Shown piece by piece: positions 1 to 7,392 of a stretch of 53,425 bases of DNA; within the stretch, counting starts at the first letter, position 1; each line of letters opens with the position of its first letter. The notes beneath the pieces were generated by a model. The model ran no database searches. It was not told the DNA's origin and saw only the letters and a list, made by a program, of their open reading frames with translations. This DNA comes from an uncultured Oscillospiraceae bacterium. Its GTDB lineage: Bacteria > Bacillota > Clostridia > Oscillospirales > Ruminococcaceae. Location: assembly GCA_934481445.1 (NCBI GenBank), contig CAKSPC010000014.1:1-53425 (forward strand). Direction: 5' to 3'. Both the position numbers and the translations under genes were made by a program.

Positions 1-122
1 CTCAATTTCCTTACTCCCTTTGAGGTGCTCAAAAAATTTTTTCACTGATTTTGTTGCACTTGACTTGACAATCTATCCATAAAAGAAAAAAGAACAAACA
101 GACAAAAGAAAAAGGCAAGACA

Positions 123-860
123 ATGACGGAAAAGACAAAAATAAAAACCGCCTTCAAGGCGGCGTTTCCCCTTACCCTGCCCATACTGGCGGGGTTTCTG
201 TTTCTCGGGGCGGCGTACGGACTTTACGCCCGCACCGAGGGGTTAGCGGCGGCATACCCGATCATCATGGCGGCGGTGATATACGCGGGTTCGCTGGAAT
301 TCGTCGCGGTGGACATGCTTACGGGGGGAGTTTTCGACCCGATAAACGCATTCGTAATGACGGTGATGGTAAATGCCCGCCACCTGTTCTACGGAATTTC
401 CATGCTGGAAAAATACCGCGCGGTGGATAAAAAGCGTTGGTATCTAATCTTCGGAATGTGCGACGAGAGCTTCTCGATAAACTGCACCGCAGAGCCTCCC
501 GATGGCGTCGACCGCGGCTGGTTCTATTTTTTCGTTACGCTGTTAAATCAGCTGTACTGGGTGAGCGGCGCGGCGCTGGGCTCGCTGACGGGGTCGTTCA
601 TCAAGTTCGAGATACCCGGGCTGGATTTCGTTATGACGGCGCTGATGGTAGTCATCTTCCTTGACAACTGGCTCAAGGAGAAGCAGCATTACAGCTCGCT
701 CGTCGGGCTTGGAATATCGCTGATATGCCTGCTGCTGTTCGGCAGTGGAAGCTTTATCATCCCCTCGATGGCGATAATGCTGATAGTTCTCACCGTCTTC
801 CGCAGACCCATCGAAAGAGCGGCGGACGCTGCTTCCGACAAAAAGGAGGCACAGTCATGA
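123..860 (+). CDS. azlC: AzlC-family branched-chain amino acid permease, large subunit
   Basis: A 245-residue, very hydrophobic protein with about six membrane segments. The AzlC core signature is visible as [10 protein letters not shown] near residues 54-63, in place of the usual AGSxQF. AzlC works with the small membrane protein AzlD as a two-component exporter of branched-chain amino acids or analogues in the cytoplasmic membrane. The azlD gene follows with a 4-base ATGA overlap, so the two are translationally coupled. The 122 bases upstream are AT-rich, with a weak Shine-Dalgarno (AAAGGCAAG), and I see no convincing promoter in them. Family assignment is firm; the transported substrate is inferred. 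Confidence 0.9.
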   Translation: MTEKTKIKTAFKAAFPLTLPILAGFLFLGAAYGLYARTEGLAAAYPIIMAAVIYAGSLEFVAVDMLTGGVFDPINAFVMTVMVNARHLFYGISMLEKYRAVDKKRWYLIFGMCDESFSINCTAEPPDGVDRGWFYFFVTLLNQLYWVSGAALGSLTGSFIKFEIPGLDFVMTALMVVIFLDNWLKEKQHYSSLVGLGISLICLLLFGSGSFIIPSMAIMLIVLTVFRRPIERAADAASDKKEAQS

Positions 861-1186
861 CGCAGCTGCAGATGATAATAACTATTGCGATGTGCGTGCT
901 TGGCACGATGCTGACGAGGTTCCTGCCGTTTATCGTTATTCCGTCGGGAAAGCCAGTGCCGAAATATATTCAGTATCTCGGAAAAGTGCTGCCGGGTGCT
1001 GCGCTGGGGCTGCTGGTCATATACTGTTTCAAGGGCGTGGATATTCTCACAGGGTCCCATGGTATCCCGGAGCTTATCTCGCTGGCGGTGATAATCGCGC
1101 TGCATTTGTGGAAGAAAAATATGCTGCTTTCAATCGCGGCAGGAACTATCATGTACATTCTGCTGGTTAATTTTGTGTTTGTATAA
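857..1186 (+). CDS. azlD: AzlD-family small subunit of branched-chain amino acid transporter
   Basis: A 109-residue protein with three to four hydrophobic helices, the usual AzlD size. The N-terminus carries the family's MLTRFLPF stretch and a proline before the second helix. I place the start at the ATG overlapping the azlC stop codon (ATGA). It has a good AAAGGAGG site inside the azlC end, whereas starts further upstream would only add an unrelated reading frame. The protein is predicted to complete the AzlCD exporter. It is followed after 14 bases by the LOG-family gene, which may be co-transcribed. Confidence 0.87.
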   Translation: MTQLQMIITIAMCVLGTMLTRFLPFIVIPSGKPVPKYIQYLGKVLPGAALGLLVIYCFKGVDILTGSHGIPELISLAVIIALHLWKKNMLLSIAAGTIMYILLVNFVFV

Positions 1187-1200
1187 CGAAAGGAAAATAT

Positions 1201-1731
1201 ATGAATATCACGGTTTATCTCGGCGCGTTTGAGGGGAAGGATCCCGCCTTAAAGACGGCGGTGCGGGAGCTTGGAACATGGATTGGCGAAAGCGGGAACA
1301 CCCTTGTCTATGGCGGCTCCAAAACGGGGCTTATGGGCGAGGTAGCGCGCAGCGCGCTTAAAGCGGGCGGAACGGTCATCGGCATTGAGCCGCAGATGTT
1401 CATCGACGATGATTTTCAGCTCGATGGATTGACGGAGCTTATCGTCACAAAGGACATTGTTGAAAGGCGCACGAAGATGATCGAGCTCGGCGACGCGTTC
1501 ATCGCATTCCCGGGCGGCACGGGCACGCTGGAGGAGATATCCGAGGTGATGTCAAAGGTGTCGCTGAAGCAGCTTGACGCGCCTTGCATTCTTTATAATC
1601 TCGACGGATATTACGACAGCCTTAAGGCGCTGCTTGACCATATGATAGAAACGGGGCTTTCTACGGTGGAGCGGCAGCGGGGGATCTATTTTGCGAGGAA
1701 TCTTGAGGAGATAAAGGCGCTGGTTAAATAA
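1201..1731 (+). CDS. LOG family protein (nucleoside-5'-monophosphate phosphoribohydrolase type)
   Basis: A 176-residue Rossmann-like protein of the LOG/TIGR00730 family. The signature PGGTGTLEE is present near residues 101-109, with an upstream GGSKTGLMG phosphate loop. Family members hydrolyse N6-modified adenosine monophosphate (cytokinin nucleotides) or AMP/pyrimidine nucleotides to the free base and ribose 5-phosphate. In non-plant-associated Clostridia the physiological substrate is not established. The gene follows azlD closely with its own GAAAGGAA ribosome site. Nothing in the context narrows the role further. It is slightly shorter than typical 180-195 residue homologues but complete. 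Confidence 0.82.
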   Translation: MNITVYLGAFEGKDPALKTAVRELGTWIGESGNTLVYGGSKTGLMGEVARSALKAGGTVIGIEPQMFIDDDFQLDGLTELIVTKDIVERRTKMIELGDAFIAFPGGTGTLEEISEVMSKVSLKQLDAPCILYNLDGYYDSLKALLDHMIETGLSTVERQRGIYFARNLEEIKALVK

Positions 1732-1890
1732 ATGGGGGTGTTGAAGCGGTTTGGACGGTCTGTTGGAAAACTTTTAAAATTACCGCGTAGCGTATTAAAA
1801 GTTTCGCTCAAGCCTTTTTAGTTTACGCCAAAAGTAAAATAATAAAATACCTTGGTCATGACTGTTGGCGTAAACTCAAGGCTTGCAGGT

Positions 1891-1907
1891 CAAGGGCAGC
1901 GCCCTTG
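1891..1907 (-). repeat. Composite intergenic element, module 2, copy A
   Basis: On the minus strand this reads as a perfect hairpin with arms AAGGG and CCCTT (extended by an outer C-G pair) around CGCTG. It lies 53 bases beyond module 1 of the same copy, in the same orientation. The other copies at 12703-12717 and 50351-50367 have GGGGG/CCCCC and GAGGG/CCCTC arms, so pairing is kept while bases differ. Confidence 0.6.
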
Positions 1908-1960
1908 TCTGCCGTTAGACACACGCTTCGCGCTTAGTCTTGCAGACGGCGAAATTCCCA

Positions 1961-2058
1961 CGACTTCCAAGGCGCTAAAGGGAGTGTGGGGGAAAAACAA
2001 GAGTTTCCCCCCCACAGTCTGTCGCAAATTACTGCCGTTTCGGTTTTATGAACAGCCT
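1961..2058 (-). repeat. Composite intergenic element, module 1, copy A
   Basis: A roughly 98-base dispersed repeat, inverted with respect to the copies at 12557-12635 and 50182-50275. The shared core contains ACAGACTGTGGGGG, a G/A-rich arm, the loop CTCTTG, a T/C-rich arm, and then CTTTAGCGCCTTGGAAGTCG. It starts only 5 bases beyond the stop codon of the ferredoxin gene and has the same orientation, so it would be the first part of that transcript's 3' untranslated region. In this copy two A-U pairs of the stem become G-U wobbles on the minus strand, whereas the plus strand would carry mismatches. Confidence 0.72.
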
Positions 2059-2063
2059 AAAAG

Positions 2064-2252
2064 TTACTGTTCAATGTGAATGACCTCCACGGGACAAGCC
2101 ACGGCGGCGTCCGCCACCTGACTCTCGAACCCGTCGGGGCTTTTATACGTTTCGGAAAGGCCGTCGCCGTCCGCAATGCGGAACACCTCGGGGCATATCT
2201 CAACGCACAGCCCGCAGCCGATACAGCCTTCCCTGTCAATATTGACCTTCAT
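2064..2252 (-). CDS. Small ferredoxin, single [4Fe-4S] cluster
   Basis: A 62-residue electron carrier. Cysteines sit at positions 10, 13 and 16 (CIGCGLC), at 20, and at 53 in ACPVEV. This is the spacing of single-cluster Thermotoga/Desulfovibrio-type ferredoxins, in which C10, C13, C16 and the C-terminal Cys bind the cluster. I chose the inner ATG because GGAGGT lies 7 bases upstream; the longer form would start inside that ribosome site. The iron-sulfur flavoprotein gene lies upstream on the same strand, 61 bases away, so the pair may be co-expressed and the ferredoxin could feed it electrons. The repeat element follows immediately. Confidence 0.9.
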   Translation of the reverse strand: MKVNIDREGCIGCGLCVEICPEVFRIADGDGLSETYKSPDGFESQVADAAVACPVEVIHIEQ

Positions 2253-2313
2253 ATCAGCACCTCCCATGCTTTTTTCAAGGGTATTATTGCCGCAGGAAGG
2301 CGGATTTATTCGG

Positions 2314-2934
2314 TCAGCGGATGAAGTTCGTGCGGATAACAGGCTCGCGCTCAGGGAAGTTTATTCCCGCGGCCTTGCCCGCTTCTATGCAGCGCAGCAG
2401 CCACGCCATATTCCGCGCCAGCGTGCGCATGGTCTGAAGCCCCTCCTCATCCTTGAGGACGTCCTCGGGCTTGGAGCCGTGCACCTGATTCCAGTACTGC
2501 GAGGAAACTATTGGCATACAATTGATGGTAAAATACTTGTTGAGTTGGTCAAATGACGCAGAAGCGCCGCCCCTGCGGCAGCTTACGATATTCGCCGCGG
2601 GCTTGCCTGTCATGTATTTCCCCGCGGAATAGAACGCCCTGTCCATAAAGGATGTGATGGCGCCGCTTGCGGACGCGTAGTGAACCGGCGAGCCGAAGAT
2701 GAAGCCATCCGCGCTCTGCGCCTTGGGCGCAAATTCGTTCACGGCGTCCTCCATAAAGCAGCAGCCGAGTTTTGAACAGGCGCCGCAGCCGATGCACCCC
2801 GCGATGGGCTTGTTTCCTACCCAGAAAATTTCGGATTCGATACCGCATTCGCCGAGGGTCTTTTCGATCTCTTTCAGCGCTGTGTATGTACAGCCTTGCT
2901 CATGCGGGCTTCCGTTTACTAACATAACTTTCAT
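2314..2934 (-). CDS. Flavodoxin-fold NAD(P)H-dependent oxidoreductase / iron-sulfur flavoprotein
   Basis: A 206-residue protein of the NADPH-dependent FMN reductase/flavodoxin superfamily. The N-terminal MLVNGSPHEQGCTYTAL is the FMN phosphate-binding loop. The stretch CIGCGACSKLGC near residues 47-58 is a compact cysteine cluster as in archaeal and clostridial iron-sulfur flavoproteins (usual spacing C-x2-C-x2-C-x4-7-C). GSPVHYASASG is the second FMN loop. Such proteins shuttle electrons between ferredoxin and small acceptors; the acceptor here is unknown. GGAGGT precedes the start. The downstream neighbour on the same strand is a ferredoxin, consistent with an electron-transfer pair. Confidence 0.83.
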   Translation of the reverse strand: MKVMLVNGSPHEQGCTYTALKEIEKTLGECGIESEIFWVGNKPIAGCIGCGACSKLGCCFMEDAVNEFAPKAQSADGFIFGSPVHYASASGAITSFMDRAFYSAGKYMTGKPAANIVSCRRGGASASFDQLNKYFTINCMPIVSSQYWNQVHGSKPEDVLKDEEGLQTMRTLARNMAWLLRCIEAGKAAGINFPEREPVIRTNFIR

Positions 2935-2978
2935 ATCATATACCTCCGTTTTGCGGCAGTTTTTCTGCCTGCATATAT

Positions 2979-3009
2979 ATTATATTACATGGAGTTCACT
3001 CAAAGTCAA
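2979..3009 (-). promoter_or_regulatory. Possible sigma-A promoter for the iron-sulfur flavoprotein gene
   Basis: On the minus strand TTGACT (3004-3009) and TATAAT (2979-2984) are separated by 19 bases, slightly longer than ideal. The site lies 45 bases upstream of the flavoprotein start in the divergent gap with the DMT transporter. Confidence 0.4.
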
Positions 3010-3058
3010 GAGAAAAGGGCGAAATTTCATCATTTTTTCAGAAAAGAAAGGTTTACTA

Positions 3059-3988
3059 ATGGAAAAGAAGCTTACAAAAACATACGCCGTGGTTTTGCTG
3101 GCGATGGTGTGCTGTATTCTGTGGGGCAGTGCGTTTGCGGTGATAAAGCTCGGCTATGCGGAATTTCAGATATCAAGCGGCGACACCCCCTCGCAGATTT
3201 TATTCGCGGGGTGCAGATTTTTCCTCGCGGGGGTTCTGGCATGGATATTCGGAAGCATTGCAGCGAAAAAGCCGCTGCTTCCGCGCAGGCGCTCGGTGGG
3301 GAAAATTCTGCTGCTGGCGCTGTTTCAGACGATATTACAGTACATGTTCTTTTACATGGGACTTGCGCACTGTTCCGGCGTGAAATCCTCCGTTATCGAC
3401 GGCACCAGCGCGTTCGTTTGCGTTCTGCTGTCGTCGCTGGTGTTCCGCATGGAAAAGCTCACCCTCTCGAAAATAATCGGGTGCGTCCTCGGCGTGGCGG
3501 GAATTGTCGTCGTGAATCTGGGCGGCGACCTCAGCGGAGCGTTTTCGTTCAACGGCGAGGGATTTATCTTCATCTCGATGCTTTCCTACGCGATGTCCAC
3601 GGTGCTTATCCACCGCTTCACCGTCGATGGTGACGAGCCCGTAATGCTGTCGTCGATACAGTTTATGGTTGGCGGCGCGGTGATGATACTGTGCGGGCTT
3701 GCATTCGGCGGCAGGCTTACGGTTATCACCCCGGCGGGGGCGGGGCTGCTGGCGTATCTAGGGGCGTTGTCCGCGGTGGCGTATTCGCTGTGGTCGGTGC
3801 TGCTGAAATACAACCCCGTCAGCAAGGTGGCTGTTTTCGGCTTTATGACGCCGATATGCGGCGTGCTGCTGTCCGCGCTTCTCCTCGGGGAAACCGAGCA
3901 GGCGTTCAGCATAAACTCCCTCGCGGCGCTGCTGCTTGTCTGCACGGGAATTTATATCGTAAACCGTAGTCCCAAGAAACAGGAATAA
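3059..3988 (+). CDS. EamA/DMT-superfamily transporter
   Basis: A 309-residue membrane protein with about ten hydrophobic helices arranged as two EamA repeats. The first contains ILWGSAFAVIKLG and the second ISMLSYAMSTVLIHRF. The family exports or imports small metabolites across the cytoplasmic membrane; the substrate cannot be told from sequence. I chose the ATG at 3059, preceded by GAAAGG, over an upstream in-frame extension that would overlap the divergent gene and lacks transporter character. The gene stands alone, followed by a promoter region for the chemoreceptor. Confidence 0.85.
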   Translation: MEKKLTKTYAVVLLAMVCCILWGSAFAVIKLGYAEFQISSGDTPSQILFAGCRFFLAGVLAWIFGSIAAKKPLLPRRRSVGKILLLALFQTILQYMFFYMGLAHCSGVKSSVIDGTSAFVCVLLSSLVFRMEKLTLSKIIGCVLGVAGIVVVNLGGDLSGAFSFNGEGFIFISMLSYAMSTVLIHRFTVDGDEPVMLSSIQFMVGGAVMILCGLAFGGRLTVITPAGAGLLAYLGALSAVAYSLWSVLLKYNPVSKVAVFGFMTPICGVLLSALLLGETEQAFSINSLAALLLVCTGIYIVNRSPKKQE

Positions 3989-4059
3989 TTATTTGTACAT
4001 ATTTGCTAAACGGCATAGGCACATTTTTATTTTTGATGTGAAAATATTACTAAAACCTC

Positions 4060-4088
4060 TTGATTTATTCGGAAATATATAGTATAAT
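4060..4088 (+). promoter_or_regulatory. Sigma-A promoter of the PocR chemoreceptor gene
   Basis: TTGATT (4060-4065) and TATAAT (4083-4088) are separated by exactly 17 bases, 32 bases ahead of the start codon, with AAGGAGAG as ribosome site. A TAAA followed by CGGAAATA nearby only partly resembles a sigma-28 promoter. Confidence 0.7.
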
Positions 4089-4120
4089 ATCAACATAAGA
4101 AATGTTAAGGAGAGATCACA

Positions 4121-5125
4121 ATGGATTTAGAACATCTTACTCTTTTAGACGTTATAGACAAGGGCACGCTCCAGTCCCTGCAGGACGCTTTTGCGGACGC
4201 GACGGGCATGGCCGCCCTTGCGACAGATGACACGGGCGCAGTCACCCACCTCAGCAATCCCACCGAATTCTGCATGAAGTATACGAGAAAATCCCATGTC
4301 GGCGCAGACCGCTGCAACCAGTGCGACCTCCGCGGCGGCGCAGAAGCTTCACGCACCGGCAGGCCCTCGGTATATTTCTGTCACGGCGGACTTGTCGATT
4401 TTGCGGCGCCTATCATCGTAAACGGAAAGCACATTGGCTCGCTTATCGGCGGACAGGTGCTTACCGAAGCCCCGGATGAGAACAAGTTCAGAAAGATCGC
4501 CAAGGAAATAGGCGTAGACCCCGACGACTACATAGCGGCCCTCAGAAAGGTTCCAATAGTTCCCAAGGAAAAGGTTGACGCCGCTGCCGAGCTGCTGTAT
4601 CAGATAGCAAACTCGCTGTCCACAGCTGGCTATCAGCAGGCGATAACCCTCGAAAAGATGGAGAACGACAAGGCTGAGGCTGCCAAGCTCGGCGCTTCCG
4701 TTTCCGGCATAGTCGACAGGATAAACGCAGTGGACAAGTCCATCAAGGCGCTTGAGAGCAGCTTTGCCGCCATCAAGGAAGCAGCAGCGACATCCGCAAA
4801 GGCTGTCGACAACACCGACGGCATTGTAAAGACCATCGAGAACGCTTCCACGCAGCTCACCCTTATCGGATTCAATGCCTCCATCGAGGCGAAACGTGCG
4901 GGCGCGGCTGGCGCAGGCTTCAACGTTATCGCGCAGGAGGTCCGCACCCTTGCCGACAAGAACACCAAGCAGGCGGGCGAGATCGAGAACACCCTCAACG
5001 GCATCAAGAAAGCGATGAACGACATCAACAACCAGATAAAGAACGTTTATGCGGGTGTCGAAAAGACCGCCGCAGAGATAGAAACGCTGGCATCCATCGT
5101 CGAGGCTACCGTTAAGACAAAGTGA
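4121..5125 (+). CDS. Soluble chemoreceptor: PocR ligand-binding domain plus short methyl-accepting signalling domain
   Basis: A 334-residue protein without any membrane segment or signal peptide. Residues about 8-168 are a PocR sensory domain, with cysteines at 51, 65, 68 and 87 (RCNQC motif). Residues about 180-334 form a coiled-coil chemoreceptor signalling hairpin whose tip is NASTQLTLIGFNASIEAKRA near 241-260. The tip departs from the usual QTNLLALNAAIEAARAG at several positions but keeps the glutamate and the following GFNVIAQEVRTLAD. It should therefore sense a cytoplasmic small molecule and signal to CheA. PocR domains bind 1,2-propanediol or related small molecules in cobalamin/propanediol regulators. 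The next gene, 64 bases away on the same strand, is fucO, which makes 1,2-propanediol. Confidence 0.85.
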   Translation: MDLEHLTLLDVIDKGTLQSLQDAFADATGMAALATDDTGAVTHLSNPTEFCMKYTRKSHVGADRCNQCDLRGGAEASRTGRPSVYFCHGGLVDFAAPIIVNGKHIGSLIGGQVLTEAPDENKFRKIAKEIGVDPDDYIAALRKVPIVPKEKVDAAAELLYQIANSLSTAGYQQAITLEKMENDKAEAAKLGASVSGIVDRINAVDKSIKALESSFAAIKEAAATSAKAVDNTDGIVKTIENASTQLTLIGFNASIEAKRAGAAGAGFNVIAQEVRTLADKNTKQAGEIENTLNGIKKAMNDINNQIKNVYAGVEKTAAEIETLASIVEATVKTK

Positions 5126-5189
5126 TCTGTGCACAGGGCGTAAGCCTTAAAATCGAATACACAGGAATAGATCAGAAAGGATGATCATC

Positions 5190-6338
5190 ATGGCAAATCG
5201 TTTTATTCTTAATGAAACTTCCTACCACGGAAAGGGCGCGGTTTCCGCCGTTGCCGACGAAGCAAAGAACCGGGGCTTCAAGAAAGCTTTCGTATGTTCC
5301 GACCCCGACCTTATCAAGTTCGGCGTTACAAAGAAAGTGACCGATGTCCTTGATGCGGCTTCGCTTCCTTACGAGCTTTACAGCGACATCAAGCCCAACC
5401 CCACCATTGAGAATGTTCAGCACGGCGTTGAGGCATTCAAGAAGAGCGGCGCGGATTACATCGTAGCCATCGGCGGCGGCTCCTCCATGGATACCGCAAA
5501 GGCTGTCGGAATTATAATCAACAACCCCGAATTCGCGGATGTAAGAAGCCTTGAGGGCGTTGCTCCCACAAAGAAGGCAGCAGTTCCGATCATCGCCGTT
5601 CCAACCACCGCGGGCACCGCTGCGGAGGTAACCATCAACTACGTTATCACCGATGTTGAGAAGGACAGAAAGATGGTATGCGTTGATCCGCATGACATAC
5701 CGATCGTTGCAGTCGTTGACCCCGATATGATGAGCTCCATGCCCAAGGGACTTACCGCCGCAACCGGTATGGACGCGCTCACACACGCCATCGAGGGCTA
5801 CATTACCAAGGCTGCGTGGACGCTGTCCGATATGTTCCACCTCAAGGCTATCGAAATCATCTCCAACTCCCTGCGCGGCGCCGTTGATAACACCGCCGAG
5901 GGACGCGAGGGCATGGCGCTCGGTCAGTACATCGCAGGCATGGGCTTCTCAAACGTAGGTCTGGGCATAGTTCATTCCATGGCACACCCGCTGGGCGCGC
6001 TGTATGATACTCCCCACGGCATCGCGAATGCCATCATACTCCCGACAGTTATGGAGTACAACGCTCCCATGACCGGCGAGAAGTACCGCGACATCGCAAA
6101 GGCAATGGGCGTAAAGGGCACCGAGAACATGACTCAGGACGAGTACAGAAAGGCTGCCGTTGACGCTGTAAAGAAGTTAGCCGCAGACGTAGGCATCCCC
6201 TCGAACCTCAAGGATATCGTAAAGGCAGAGGATATTCCGTTCCTCGCACAGTCCGCTTACGATGACGCCTGCCGCCCCGGCAACCCGAGAGATACCTCTG
6301 TTGAGGAGATCGCGGAGCTTTATAAGAGCCTTATCTGA
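5190..6338 (+). CDS. fucO: Lactaldehyde reductase / propanediol oxidoreductase, Fe-containing alcohol dehydrogenase
   Basis: A 382-residue group III iron-dependent alcohol dehydrogenase that resembles E. coli FucO from end to end (MANRFILNET start, same length). It interconverts L-lactaldehyde and 1,2-propanediol with NADH in the cytoplasm, the last step of anaerobic fucose/rhamnose fermentation. The NAD loop GGGSSMDTAK lies near residues 96-105. Metal ligands are the Asp and His of GMDALTHAIEGY and the two His of the GIVHSMAHPL...DTPHG segment. I use the second ATG because AAAGG sits 9 bases before it and abuts the first ATG. It follows the PocR chemoreceptor and ends at a strong terminator. 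Confidence 0.92.
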   Translation: MANRFILNETSYHGKGAVSAVADEAKNRGFKKAFVCSDPDLIKFGVTKKVTDVLDAASLPYELYSDIKPNPTIENVQHGVEAFKKSGADYIVAIGGGSSMDTAKAVGIIINNPEFADVRSLEGVAPTKKAAVPIIAVPTTAGTAAEVTINYVITDVEKDRKMVCVDPHDIPIVAVVDPDMMSSMPKGLTAATGMDALTHAIEGYITKAAWTLSDMFHLKAIEIISNSLRGAVDNTAEGREGMALGQYIAGMGFSNVGLGIVHSMAHPLGALYDTPHGIANAIILPTVMEYNAPMTGEKYRDIAKAMGVKGTENMTQDEYRKAAVDAVKKLAADVGIPSNLKDIVKAEDIPFLAQSAYDDACRPGNPRDTSVEEIAELYKSLI

Positions 6339-6357
6339 TTGATCAATTAAATAGTTA

Positions 6358-6390
6358 GAGCCGTCGGTTTTGCGCCGACGGCTCATTTTT
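6358..6390 (+). terminator. Intrinsic terminator after fucO (bidirectional)
   Basis: A perfect 10-bp stem GAGCCGTCGG/CCGACGGCTC is followed by ATTTTT. It lies 19 bases after the fucO stop and abuts the stop codon of the convergent minus-strand gene, so it can serve both. Confidence 0.88.
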
Positions 6391-7372
6391 ATTCATCGTT
6401 ATTTTCCTCGGCGTTCCTGCTTTCCTCCGCCGCCCGCCGATAGCTTATCGCTTTCAGCTTTCGAATGCGGGAGTAAACGAACGCCCCCGCCACGAGGATT
6501 ATCTCGCATACCGTCTGCCAGAGCCTTGCCGCCACGGATATCAATACCGCATATTCCGTCGGCATTATCAGCGACAGCCCCCATACAATTATGCCCTCTT
6601 TAACGCCGATACCGCTGGGCGCGAATATAGCGAGTATGCCCATTATTGTGGAAATTCCCCACACCCCCGCGCAGTACAGCAGGTGCTCCGCGCCGATGTC
6701 GGGATAAACCGACCGCGCCAGCATGAAAAAACCAGCCCCCGCCACAAGGCAGTTGCAGATGAACAGCAGCACGGCTTTCAGCATCTGCGGGTATTTCATG
6801 GGAATTTTCAAATCTTTTTTGAACAGCTTCCCGAGCAGCCCCAGCGCGAAATTTATCACCGCGGGGTGAATGCACACGAAAAACACGACTATAAGCCCGA
6901 TGACCGCCCACCTGTAGTTTTCCAGCAGGTCGTTCGGGAAAAACAGAAGCGACACGATAAACAGCATCGCCGCCCCCAGCAGCGTGCAGATGTTTTCGAG
7001 GAAAAAGCACACCGTCACCTTGGAAAGCGGAGCGTTGTCCTCCTTGTAGTAGGTGAGCCGTGCGGCGAGCATAAACACCTTGCCGGGTATGTACTTGCCC
7101 GGGATGGAAAGCAGGTAGCTCGTCACCGCCTTTTCGTATTTAACGGAGCAGCCGTTTATAACCGTGAGATAATGCCACAGCGAAGCCAGCAGCACCGTGT
7201 AAATCATGAACAAAAGCGCGGACACCACGAAAATCACGGGGTCAAGCCCCTGTATCTTCGCGAAATCATCCTTGTTCTTTATAAAATACCATACAATGAA
7301 AAACACCGCCGCGGCGCCGAATATCGCCTGTATAATGCGCAGGACAGTGTTTTTGTTTATCTTCTTTTTCAT
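6389..7372 (-). CDS. Flippase-like / lysylphosphatidylglycerol synthase TM-region family membrane protein
   Basis: A 327-residue integral membrane protein with about eight helices, of the LPG_synthase_TM (UPF0104) type. It has the family's features: an early PGKYIPGKV segment before a helix (residues about 96-104), and the late IFAPSGIGVKEG loop. Family members are membrane subunits of lipid-modifying enzymes or stand-alone putative lipid flippases. There is no C-terminal aminoacyl-transferase domain here, so lipid aminoacylation is not implied. I start at MKKKINKN, 20 bases past the upstream gene's stop. No strong ribosome site is visible, and an overlapping start further up cannot be excluded. 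Confidence 0.8.
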   Translation of the reverse strand: MKKKINKNTVLRIIQAIFGAAAVFFIVWYFIKNKDDFAKIQGLDPVIFVVSALLFMIYTVLLASLWHYLTVINGCSVKYEKAVTSYLLSIPGKYIPGKVFMLAARLTYYKEDNAPLSKVTVCFFLENICTLLGAAMLFIVSLLFFPNDLLENYRWAVIGLIVVFFVCIHPAVINFALGLLGKLFKKDLKIPMKYPQMLKAVLLFICNCLVAGAGFFMLARSVYPDIGAEHLLYCAGVWGISTIMGILAIFAPSGIGVKEGIIVWGLSLIMPTEYAVLISVAARLWQTVCEIILVAGAFVYSRIRKLKAISYRRAAEESRNAEENNDE

Positions 7373-7392
7373 ATCCCGAATACTCTGCGCCG

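Larger units (their letters stand above)
1732..2063. other. Intergenic region between convergent genes, filled with inverted repeats
   Basis: These 332 bases hold no credible gene. They contain a 10-bp inverted repeat at 1768-1777/1795-1804 (AAACTTTTAA/TTAAAAGTTT) and a second 10-bp inverted repeat at 1821-1830/1866-1875 (GTTTACGCCA/TGGCGTAAAC). They also contain the palindrome of the composite repeat at 1891-1907 and a minus-strand copy of the roughly 90-bp dispersed repeat at 1961-2058. The open frame reading through 1852-2079 is a product of the repeat and not a gene. Confidence 0.7.

Noticed and set aside
1..122. Promoter for azlC in the first 122 bases
   Set aside because: TTGACT and TTGACA occur, but no -10 box fits at 16-18 bases; left uncalled.
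1852..2079. Open frame across repeat copy A; similar frames at 50154-50444 and at the N-terminal part of 11834-12610
   Set aside because: They read through the dispersed repeat and its palindromes, have no ribosome site, and their similar peptides come from the repeat itself, not from a protein family.
4051..4077. Sigma-28-like motif before the PocR chemoreceptor
   Set aside because: TAAA is present at the right distance, but the -10 part CGGAAATA matches GCCGATAA poorly, and a near-consensus sigma-A promoter overlaps it.
5127..5136. Palindrome CTGTGCACAG between the chemoreceptor and fucO
   Set aside because: Single 10-bp palindrome without a matching second site or known regulator; could be chance.
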